Assembly: GCA_938007965.1 (NCBI GenBank)
Contig: CALLMH010000023.1
Span: 1 to 64,000, forward strand
Reading direction: 5' to 3'
DNA from: an uncultured Saprospiraceae bacterium
GTDB taxonomy: Bacteria > Bacteroidota > Bacteroidia > Chitinophagales > Saprospiraceae
DNA length: 64,000 nt
The position numbers were made by a program, and so were the translations under genes. Positions 1-12,800 of this stretch are shown here, piece after piece. The notes under the pieces were generated by a model. That model did no database searches and was not told the origin of the DNA. It was given only the letters and a program-made list of their open reading frames with translations. Numbering within the stretch: position 1 is the stretch's first letter; every line of letters starts with the position of its first letter.

Positions 1-890
1 TCGTCTCCATCTGGATCAGAACCATCTACTGACACATCTTCTAATTCGTCTCCCGCTGGAGTGACTCCTGTCGCAGTCGCTGAGTTCATGATCTCACTTC
101 CATTTGGACAGCCACATGCCTCTACCGTCAACAACACTGCACCAACATCTCCTACTGGCAGATCATCTAAGCCAGTGAGTAAATTATTATTACCCATACC
201 ATCGTAGTCTGCATTCACGGTGAAGTCATCTGATGTCAAGCTCGTTGTGAAGGAGGCACATTGCGTAAATCCTGCCGCAGCTAAATCATCTTCTATCTGT
301 AATGAGTCGATCCCTACGTTTCCGAAGTTCTCTATATTGATCTCATATATTACTTCTGTACAGCCATCTTCTCCTAGATCTACACTTACTACTCGCTTCG
401 CCGCTCCTATTGAGCCCATCTCTTCTAGTGTAATGTCGGTCGTTCCGTCTTCGTCTGGGTTGCCATCATTATCGTCTCCATCTGGATCCGAACCATCTAC
501 TGAGTCGTCACTTATTTGTTGCCCGCCAGGAGAAGTACCCGTTGCCGTCGCTGAGTTCATGATCATAGTCCCATTTGGACATCCACAAGCTTCTACTGTC
601 AATAATATTGCTCCAACATCGCCCGCTTGTATATCATCTAATCCTGTCAAGAGATCATTCGCACCCATTCCATCATAATCTGTGTTGACCGTAAAGTCAT
701 CACTTGTTACGCTTGTCGTAAATGAAGCACACGTTGTGAACCCTGCTGCAGCAAGATCATCCGTGACTTGTACAGAATCTATCGCTACGTCTCCAAAGTT
801 TTCTACATTGATCTCATAGATTACTTCCGTACAGCCATCTTCTCCTAGATCTACACTTACTACTCGCTTCGCTACACCAATGACTGGCAT
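1..890 (-). repeat. Tandem 471-bp (157-aa) DUF11-like repeats, about two copies visible, probably continuing left
   Basis: 'tcgtctccatctggatc(a/c)gaaccatctactga' occurs at 1 and 472. A 42-nt block 'acagccatcttctcctagatctacacttactactcgcttcgc' is identical at 360 and 831. Confidence 0.9.
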
Positions 891-3800
891 CTCTGATACA
901 GTTACAACAACTGTACAGCTATCTACATTTCCACACTCATCGGTAGTATAAAGAGTGACATCATTTGGTCCTACATTGGTAGCATTAAATGTTTCTTGAG
1001 AAATACTTCTTATCAACTGTGAATCATCGCTACAGATATCTGTTGTTCCACAGTCTAAACTATCTACGGTCAAAAATGCGATTCCATTTTGATCTAAACT
1101 GATAGTAAAGTCGGGACAACACATCATATTAGGCGGCGTGGTATCTTCTATAACAAATGTCGCTTCTGTTGTAGATGTATTGCCACAATCATCCGAGACT
1201 GTAAATCTATAAATCGAGGTACCAGTACTTCCACACTCATCATTTTCAGTTACAAGATCATATTCCCATGTAAATGTAGGACTACAGATATCAGTTGCCG
1301 CCGCTCCTCCGTTTGTATCCAACCAAGATTGTAGAGCGGCTACATTGCCAGCTCCATCACATTCTACCGTCATATCCATTGGTGATGGTATAATCACTGG
1401 AGGTGTTGTATCCTCTATCGTAAATACTGCAATAGATTGAGTGGAAGTATTGTCGCAATCGTCAGTTGCGAAGAAACCATAAGTATATATTACTGTACCT
1501 CCACAAAGTTCCTCAGTATCTATTAGTACGCTATCTATATTTATTGTAGCACTACAACCATCAGCGTATACTATTCCAGCATAATTATTTAACCATGCTG
1601 TTAATTCAGCTATATTGCCAGCTCCGTCACATTCCACTATTTCATTCATCGGTTCAGTAATCAGAGATGGAGCTGTTTCATCTACGACCGTTATAGTCGC
1701 CGTGGCTGTTGTCATATTATCACAGCCATCAGTAGCTGTAAAGGTTACCAAGGCAGACCCTGTCTCTCCGCATTGATCTGAGAGTGCAAGGTAATTATTT
1801 GAGTACGTTATAAAGCTACAATCATCTTCTGCCTCTCCATTTCCTTGAGCGGCCAACCAAGCCTCAATAAGTCCAGTCGCATCTGTCGCTGTACACTCTA
1901 TGGTGAGATCTTGAGGTGCAATCTCCCATATAGGTGGTGTATTATCATCTATCGTAAATGTTGCGGTCGTAGTACTAAAGTTTCCGCAGTTGTCTGTCGC
2001 TGTAAATGTCACTGTAACTCCATCTGCACCACACTCAGAATCTATTTCGGAGTAGTCATTTGTCCATACCACACCAGAACAAACATCTGTAGCTTCGGCT
2101 CCTCCATTCGTATTTAACCAACCTAGTAAATCAACACTATTGCTAGCACCATTACATTCGGCAGTTACGTCCATCGCCATAGTTGTTATAGTTGGAGGAG
2201 TGGTGTCTTCTATAGTAAATGTGGCTTGAGCTGTAGAGGTGTTGTTACATCCGTCACTCGCTGTGAATTCATAAGTTTTCGTTCCGTTAGTACCACAGCT
2301 ATCTGTAAATGCTATGAGCTCGAATGTCCATGTTACTGTGCCGCATATATCTGTCGCTGTACCAGTGTTCCCATTAGCAGCTAACCATGCATCAAGATCT
2401 GCAGTATTTCCAGCACCATCACATTCTACTATTTCATCTTCTGGAGCGGTATCTATAGTAGGCGGTGTGGTATCCTCAATAGTAAATGTAGCTAATGATT
2501 CACTTGAGTTTCCACATTCGTCGGTTACTATGAATGCATAGGTCATACTGTTGGTATTCTCGCATCCATCAACACTTGATCTCAATTCATTAGTAAATAT
2601 AAGGTCAGAAGCTGCCGAGCATTCGTCCATGGCCATACTCCCCGCACTATCAGCTAACCAAGTTGCTAAGTCAGCGGCGTTTGTTGGTCCACATTCTACA
2701 GTCATATCCATTCCTGTAGTAGTGATCGTAGGAACCGTCGTATCTACGATAGTCACTGTTGATGTCTCTGTTACTACATTGCCACAATCGTCTGTAGCTG
2801 TGAAAGTATAAGTGGTAACACCTGTATCCGCACATGCCGCTACAAATATTCCTGGGTCATCATTGGTCACTACTACTTCCGAGCACAAGTCCGTCGCTGT
2901 AGCTGATGCTAACCACTCTGCAATGACCACCGCATTGGTAGGATCGCTGCACTCTACAGTAATCGGATTAGGTACAGAAAGTATTGGATCTGTCGTGTCT
3001 TCTATAATAAATCGTATAGTTACAGGAGTTGATGCATTGCCGCATTCATCCGTTGCTACAAAGTCTACTTCATAGAATCCTATATCGTCAGCACATGGTT
3101 CATTTGTCACAAACATTATAGATTCGAAATTATTACTCCACGTTACTGAACCGCAATCTTCTGTTACATCATTATCTGTCAACCCACCATTGTTTTGCAA
3201 CCAAGCCAATAGCTCCGCAGTATTTCCGTCTCCATTGCACTCTACAACAGTATCCGCAGGATCAGAATTGATGACAGGTATTGTAGTATCCGTTATTTCA
3301 AAGTCAGCAAGACACGTAGTTGCATTACCTGCATCATCTGTAGCTGTGAATATGTATGTTGTCGTATTGCTGTTACCGCAGTCACTGATAGTATTCCATA
3401 TAGCGGACGTTATTGTTACGTCTGCATCACAATTATCCGTTGCCATTACTTCCGACAGCCAGTCTGCAAGTTCTATTGCATTGTTCGTGGAGCTGCATTC
3501 TACGAGTTCATCTTCAGGACACACAGTTATCATTGGTGCTTGACAATCTACTATTAGTACATCAAATGAACATGAAACTTCATTACCCATAGTATCGGTA
3601 AGGGTATAAGTCACTGTCGATAGTCCGAGCATAAACTCTACATCGTCTAATCTTGGAAGCGAATCTCCCATAGCTGTCGTAGTTCCAGTAATCGCATAAG
3701 AAAGATCTATGCCTCCGCAGTTGTCATTGAATATTGGGTCGAGAGAAGTATCAGCTGTCCATATACACGCATCCATGTCTGTACACATCGTCACTGTGTT

Positions 3801-6800
3801 ACTAGGACAAGCTATTGATGGCTGCTGACTGTCGACAACGGTTATATCAAAAGATGTGGTTGTCGTATTATTACATCCGTCTGTAGTTTCAAAAACAACT
3901 TCAGTAGTACCCACTGGGAACTCATCTCCTGAAACAAGAATATCTCCAGCGACATTGGCGATCTGAGTGACTGTTACTGGATTGTTACAATCTTCTGCTA
4001 TCGGCGTAGAGAATACTACACTTGTTTCACAATTATCTACATCTACATTGACCGTAATATTAGCAGGAGGATTGATAAAGGTAGGAGGTGTGGTATCGTC
4101 TTCATAGATGATATTACTTGTTGCCATTGCAATATTCCCACAATCATCACTTACTGTAAATGTTACTTCTAGTGATCCTCCACAAGCATTCGGTAGATTT
4201 CCATTATAATCAGTAGATAAAGCGGTAGAACCACATCCATCAGCAGTCGTTGCTTCATCAAGCCATTGTGTGATCTGAGTAGCAATATCTGTATCACCAC
4301 ATGCTATCATGAGATCCGCAGGTGCCACTATGGTCGGTAGCGTTTCATCTGTAATTGTATAGGTTGCAAATGCAGTATCTATATTCCCACATTCGTCAGA
4401 AGCAGTAAATAAGTAAACCGTGCTATTCGTATTTCCACATCCAGAAATTGTATTCCACACTTCATTAGTGATGACAGGCGTACCACATATGTCTGTCGCT
4501 GTTGCTGTAGCTATCCAATCGGCTATAGTCGTCGCCATTGCATCTTCACAATCAACAGTGATATCCATCGGCTCCGTGAGCTCAGGTGTTGTTTCATCTA
4601 TGATGATTACACTTGCGGTAGTTGTTGCTGTATTATTACAGTCATCTGTCACAGTAAATGTATATAGTGTAGAGGATGTATTTCCACAATCGTCAAAAGG
4701 ACTATCAGCGGTAAATGTCCATGAAAGTGGTTCGCTACATCCGTCTGTCGCCATAGCCATACCATTGACTGAAGTCCACGCGTCTATAGCTGTCATATAG
4801 TCGCCATCCATTACACATTCTAGTATCAGATCTTCAGCTGGCGCATTGATGGTAGGAGATATAGCATCTATTATAGTAACAGTAGAATTTGCCGTTACAC
4901 TTCTGCCGCAGTCGTCCGTAGATGTAAATATAACAGTATACACTCCTGTCATACCACAAGCGGCATCTATAGCACCTAGCCCACTATTTGTAATCGTTAC
5001 TGATCCACAATTATCAGTACCTGTAGCCTGTGCTAACCATGTATCTATGATTTCGTCATTGAGCTCTCCTTGGCACTCTAAAGTAATAGCATCAGGAACC
5101 GTCAATGTTGGATCCGTAGTATCTTCTATAGTAAATGTAGCTGCAGTAGTCGAGGTTGTACCACAAGCATCAGTCGCAGTAAATGTGACAAGTGCATCAC
5201 CCGTAGCTCCACATAGATTAGACAGTCCGGTAAAGTTATGTGTCCATGTGATATCTCCACACAGATCAGATGCCGCTGCTCCTCCTTGATTCGCTAGCCA
5301 TGTCAGAAGTGCTTGATTATTTCCTTCTCCATCACACTCTACTGTCATATCCATCGCCTCTGTATCAATCATAGGTGGAGTCGTATCTTCTATGACTACT
5401 TGTGCAGAGCATACTGATGTATTTCCGCTTGCATCGGTCGCTGTAAATGTATAGGTTCTAGTTTCTGTATCCCCACACATATTTTCCGTGAATGTGATTT
5501 CACTTACTATAGTAGGATCAGAACAATTGTCAGTCAATGTACTTGTAGCTGTAGCTATCCAAGCGGCTATCCGCGTATCATTAGTCCCGTCAGCACACTC
5601 TAAAGTGAGATCATCTGCTGGACAAGAAAATACGGGTGCTTCGCAATCTTCAACCACTACATTAAATGAACATGTAACTTCATTACCCATGGTATCCGTC
5701 AGCGTATATGTGACAGTAGAAGTTCCTAGCTGAAATTCAACAGCATCCAATCTAGGTAAGCTGTCTCCCATAGCAGTTGTAGCTCCCGTTACCGCATATG
5801 CAAGATCAAAGCCTCCGCAGTTATCTGCAAATATAGCGTCAGTGCTCATATCAGCTATCCAGAAACATTCGCCTGTATCGTTACATTTTACCACATCGTT
5901 TGATGGGCAGTCGAGGCTCGGTTCTTGAGTATCTACAATGGTGATATCAAAACTATCTTGAGCAGTATTTCCACAAGCATCTTCTGCCTGGAAAACTACT
6001 GTAGTTGTGCCTACTGGGAATTCATCTCCTGAAACGAGTAGCACACCATCTCCATTGGCGATCTGAGTCACAGTTACTGATTCATTACAGTCTGAACCTA
6101 TTGGCGTAGAGAAAACCACATTACTTTCACAATTATCTACATCAACATTGATAATCAAATCATCACTAATATTTACAAAAGTAGGGTCAATAGTATCTGG
6201 TTCTACAATAATCATGGCTGACGTGGTACTCATGGCACCACATGCATCCATCACGGTCCAGGTTACTGTCAGATTTCCTCCACAAAGATCAGGTACAGAC
6301 CCATCGTAGTCGTTCGTGACCGTTGATTCTTGGCAAGTTTCAGTAACAGTTACATCATTCAACCATGCTATAATCGCTGCAGATATGTCATCTCCACAAG
6401 CCACTGATAAGTTACCAGTATTATGAGCAATTGTCGGAGCTGTATTGTCTTCAATTATGAAGTCAGCTGTACCTGTTGTCTCATTCCCACAGTCGTCCGT
6501 AGCTACGAATATGTATGACTCAGTGATTGTTGTCACAGTCCCAACACAGGAAGTAGAAATATTTGGTGTGTTACTGGTTATAGTGACAGAACCTCCACAG
6601 TCGTCTGTACCACTAGCACTCATTAACCAAGCTGCTCTAGCTCCAGTTACGTCTCCATCGCACTCTACTGTATTATTGGCTGTAGGTGTTGTGAGATTTG
6701 GTGCAGTTTCATCGATTATGATCAAGTATGCAAATGCCGTAATTATATTTCCACAATCATCCTCCGCTGTGAAGGTATATTCAGTCGTACTTGTCTCTCC

Positions 6801-9800
6801 ACATTGATCTGTCATTGTACCTGCTGTGAATGTCAATGTGACATCTGTATCACAGTTGTCTATAGCTACTCCATTTCCAAATACAGCTTCCCAGTCAGAA
6901 ATCATCATGGCTCTATCCTCAGCTGTACATTCTACGATTAGATCCGTAGGAGGCACCAAAATGACGGGTTGATCGGTGTCCACTAATGTTATAGTTGCTG
7001 TCTCTGTTATGTTATTTCCACAAGCATCTGTTGCTGTAAATGTCACAATAACTGGCACATTACATGTAGTAGGAAGTGTGGCGTAATCATTAGTTATATC
7101 CACTGAACTACAATCATCAGAAGCTAAGGCCGTAACCAACCAGTTTTCAACTATACCTGCATTATTTGTATTGCCACATTCTAGTGTCAAATCAGTAGGT
7201 GGAGTAAGGTTTGGTTCCATAGTATCTGTAATGGTATATGTACCCAATGTGCTTATGGTATTACCACAGTCATCAGTAGCTGTAAATGTGATGTCAATAC
7301 CAGTCATACCCATACATCCGCTCGGCAATGTACCATCCCAATCATTAGTCCATACGACTGGTCCGCTACAGCCATCGCTAGCTGATGCTCCACCGTTTGT
7401 CCCTAACCATGAAAGGAAGTTGGTCGTATTGTCATCCATACAGTTGACCATCGGGCTAGTTACTGGAGTATCTATTACCGGATCCGAAGTATCTATGGTC
7501 GTATAGGTAGCTGTGCAGCTCGTACTATTGCCTGCGTCGTCTGTCACTACGAATACATAAGTTGTTGTCGATGTACCTCCACAAGCATTCGTCTGTGTAA
7601 GTATATAATAATCTTCGGTAAGATCTGTATCACAGTTATCAGCGCCTACTAATGTAGCTGCCCAAGTTTCAATATCTTCCATACCGCATTCAACCATAAG
7701 TTGATCTGTAGGACACGTATCTATAGTTGGATCTTCGCAATCTGTTATAGTTACCGTGAAGTTACAACTGGTCATATTGTTAGGGTTCGCATCATCTGTA
7801 GATGTTATCGTTACTGTGCTTGATCCCAACATAAATACATAACCTTCTATAACCGCTGGAGTTGATATCGAAGCATCAGGATTGACTACAGTGTAAGTAA
7901 GTGTAGAATTTCCACAGTCACTTGTTATTGCATTAACGGTTGCATCACTCGTCCACGTACAAGTACCTGCATCCGCACATTGGTTTATACTTGGAGGACA
8001 GATTAGGTCTGGATTTTGAGTATCTATTATTATAACATCCGTTGTACAGGTAGATTCATTTCCACAATTGTCAATAGCGGTAAATGTTACTGTTGTTGTT
8101 CCTATTGGAAATTCCGTGTTGGGTGCTGGTGACGTTTGTACTACACTCGCTACACCATTACAGTCTGTGGCTTCTGGAAATGGTAAAACTATATTAGCGC
8201 CGCAGTCATCGACGTCTACAGCAAAAGTAAGTTCTGCTACACAAGTCATAGCAGGTCCTTCGTTATCATCAGCGATGATAATATTAGCCATGGCTGTAGA
8301 GGTAGCTCCACATCCATCTACTACTGTCCAAGTGACTGGTATATTAGCTCCACAAGAATTCAATAGCATAGTAGCATCAAAATCATTCGTAATGGAGAGC
8401 TCGGTCACATCCGAGCAGTTGTCCATAGGTAATACATCGTCTAACCATGTTGCTACAATCAATGAAATATCTTGTCCACAGCTTACCATTAGATCTGAAG
8501 GCGCTGTAAGTGTTGGCGCCATATCATCTGTAACTATGAAGGTTGCAGTCTGACTGGCAGAGCTATTGCCACAACCATCTATCGCTGTAAATATATAGGT
8601 GTAGGTTGTAACAGAATTCGCTCCCATGCAAGACTCTTCGATATTAAGAAGTGCAAAGTCTACTATTGGAGCAGTGTCACAATCATCCATAGCTGTCGCA
8701 GTAGCTGCCCATCCATCAGGATCTAGAACATCGTCACAAGCTGCATTAGAAGCGGCTGTAGGCAATGTCAATATTGGCGCCTCTGTGTCTAATGTTATAA
8801 GGGATGCTACTTCAGAAATACTATTGCCACATGCATCAGTAGCTGTAAAAATGTACTCAGTAGTTGTAGTGCCACCGCAAGTTCCAACCACACCGTTAGG
8901 TAAGAAAGTGATCGTAGGCTCATTGCACATATCGGTAGCCGATCCTCCTCCGTTTGTAGCCACCCATGTATTTATAGCGGCCGTATTATCTACACCACAC
9001 TCCACAAAAAAGTCAGCTGGAGATGCAGTAATAACTGGTTCAGTAATATCATCGAGGGTTATAGTTCGTGTATCCGTGACCATATTTCCACACTCATCTT
9101 CACCAATAAAGGTAATCGTGACTGGAACATTACAAGTCATAGGCATTGCATTGTAATCATTGGTAATTGTAACCATAGAACAATCGTCCGAACCAGTTGC
9201 TGTCGCTAACCAATTTTGGATTATACCTTCGTTATTTGTATTTCCACATTCTAAAGTTAAATTAGAAGGTAATGAAAGAGCTGGTGGTGTAGTATCAGTA
9301 ATGGTATACATCCCCATTGTTGTAACATTATTCCCACAGTCATCTGTTGCTGTGAATGATATTGTAATAGTCGTCATGCCAGCACAACCGGATGGTAACG
9401 TACCGTCCCAATCATTGGTCCATACTACTGGTCCACTACAACCATCACTTGCACTTGCTCCACCATTGGTCCCTAGCCATGACAGGAAGTTTATGGTATT
9501 ATCGTCCATACAGTTCACCATAGGGTTAGTCGCAGGAGTGTCTATCGTCGGATCCGTAGAATCTACCGTATTGTACGTGGCTGTACAGCTAGCGCTATTG
9601 CCAGCCTCGTCTGTTACTATAAATACATATGTCGATGACGAAGTACCTCCACAACCATTTGTTTGTGTAAGTATGAAGAAGTCTTCTGTTAGATCTGTAT
9701 CGCAATTATCAGCACCTACTAAGGTGGCTGCCCAGGTTTCAATATCTTCCATACCGCATTCTACCAATAACTGATCTGCAGGACACGTTTCAATAGTTGG

Positions 9801-12800
9801 ATCTTCACAATCTGATATAGTCACTGAATAAGTACACACAGAGTTGTTCATAGGGTTGGCATCGTCAGTGGCGGTTATCATTACCGAACTAGATCCTAAC
9901 ATAAACGCATATCCATCTAACATCGTAGGAGTAGAAATACTAGCGTCTGGATTTACCACACTATAAGTAAGTGTAGTAGCACCACAATCTGATGCAATGG
10001 CATTAACTGAGGCATCGGCAATCCAAGTACAGGTTCCTGCGTCAGCGCACTCATTGATACTTGGCGGACAAACTACATCTGGATTTTGAGTATCAATAAT
10101 TTCTACGATTGTTTCGCAAGTGGAAGTATTTCCACAAGCGTCCCATGCTTGGAATGTTACTGTTGTAAGACCTATAGGGAACGCAGAATTGACCAATGGT
10201 ATGATCTGTCTTACGCTATCAACTCCATTACAATCTGTAGCGAGTGGTAGAGGCAATGTAATGTTGCTTTCACAATTATCTACATCGACTGCAAATGTCA
10301 GCATCTCCGTACATGATATGCTTGGTCCTTCATTATCATCGGCTATCACTATGTTAGCTGTAGCCGTACTACTAGCACCACATCGATCCACTACTGTCCA
10401 CACTACAGGTATAGTAGCTCCGCATGCATCTATAATCATAGAATCATCAAAGTCACTAGAAACAGATAGCTCTGTGATATTGTAGCAATTGTCTTCAGCT
10501 ACTACATTGTCTAACCAGTCTGCTACTAATAGGGATATATCTTGCCCACATGTGACCATCAGGTCAGCTGGAGGAGTCAGAGATGGTGCCACATTATCGG
10601 TCACTGTATAGTCTGCTGTTTGTGCTGCTGATTGATTTCCACAGTCATCTACAGCTGTAAATATATATGTATAAATAGTCTGACTACTCGTACCCGCACA
10701 CACTTGCTCTGTGTTAATGAGTGCATAGCTAACAGTCGGTGCGGTATCACAATCATCTGTAGCCATAGCGGTGGCTGCCCATGCATCTGGGTCAGGACTA
10801 GCATCACACGCTACTGTAGACGCAGCAGTTGGCAATACTAACGTCGGGTCCGTATTATCAACCACTATTAGATTTGCAACCGCAGATACAGAATTATTAC
10901 ATTGGTCTTCCGCTGTGAAAGTATAAGGTGTAACAGACGTTGCTCCACAACTAGGTTCAGGAGTGCCTGCGCTAAAGCTGATTACAACGGTACCACAACC
11001 ATCAATAAACATGCCGCCTCCATTTGATGTAATCCATGCCATAATCTCTGCATCGTTATCCATACCACACTCTACAATTAGATCTAATGGCTCATTCATA
11101 ACCAACGGCTTCTCTTCGTCTATTACAGTATACATTACTTCACAAGTATCAGATTCTGCAACCGTAGTACCATCTCCAGGATCATTGATTATGATTTGTC
11201 TTGTCAAGATGTATGGATCTCCCAGACATCCTTCTCCACCATTATCGGAATCATTGACAACTATGGTTGGTATACCACACGCATTTACGATTGTTGATAT
11301 CCCATCTATCCCATTGAACCACGCTACTGTACTGCCAGCATTGGGTATATCATTGATACATGGTAGCTCTACTTGTGTCAGTGGACACACTACCTCTAGG
11401 AAGCATTCAGGTGCATCTACTAATGCAGTATCTGTATCCATAACTTGTCCGCCGTTTGGTCCTTTTCCTGAAACATTTCCAGCATTGATTATAGGGTCTA
11501 CTCCAGTCTGAGAGTTGACTTCTACAGTCATCTGCACGGTGATAGTTTCTCCTGGATTGAGACAACCTGTAGTACCATTGAATATGGTATCTATTACTCC
11601 ACCATTATAGCCCATTACTACAGCTGGAGTCTCCGCAGCATCTGTAACCGCTACTGTCATTGGAGCAGATGTGATACCTACAAAAGTACCTCCCAGCTGC
11701 TCTGTCAAGTCATCTTCGAGCTGTATACAAGTAATCTTTTGATTCCCGGGGTTTGTGATCACGAACTCAAAAGTAGCATCGAAGTTACCTTCTGTACCAC
11801 TCTGAGCCGGAACCACACTGATAGTAGATTTCTCTAAGTCTATCTGTGGAATTGGGATAAATGCAGGATCACTGTCATCTTCGTCTGTATCAGGGTCGGT
11901 ATCTTGAGCGTTACCAGTACCATCACCACCATTACTTCCATCTGTATCACTTCCTGGATTACCTCCAGCGTCATTATTAGGGTCATTATCGGCTTGACTA
12001 TCTATATCATTACCTGTGATATCTTGTCCATTAGTATTTTCAAAATACCCAATCTCAGCAATATTTACAAACTGGTCTGCAGCTGCCATTTGTAATTCTA
12101 AAAATATAGTTGTAGTTGCTGATTCTCCAGTGGCCAGTGGGCCAGGTATAGTATCCATGGCAGTACTGCCCATTAGCATCCAATCAGGATTAGCGGCCGC
12201 ATCAAAGATAAATCCACCTGGTATGAAGTCATTCACTTTGATATTTTGAGCGGTTACGTTCCCTTGATTGGTTACCGTAATAGCGAATTCTATCACATCG
12301 CCGTAATCATAAGGTCCTGGCGTAATAATATCTTTGACTAGCGCAAGATCGACGATGGTAATCAGCTCTGGATCTTGATCATCTTCGTCTGTATTCGGAT
12401 TGGTAGATCCAGGTGCACCAGTTCCATTTCCATCAAGACTATTATCTGACCCAGTATTGACAACCCCTCCACCATCGTTTGTAGGATCATTATCGGGTGT
12501 ACTATCAATGTCTTCTTGAGATCGATCTACTCCCAGTGTATCTGTAAATGAAAATATCTCCGAGGTATTGAGGTATGCACCCACTTCTGATGACATTATC
12601 AACTCTAAATCTAAAGGAATCACAGTCATATCCCCAGCCACCAGTGGACCATCTATCAAGTACATCAGTGTATCTGGTGCAGTCTGCATCCAGTCAGGAT
12701 TAGCTGCAGGGTCAAATGCAAACCCAGTTGGTAAAAAGTCATTTATCTTAATATTAGATAAATCTTGGAAACCTTGATTCGCAACAGTAATATTAAAAGT

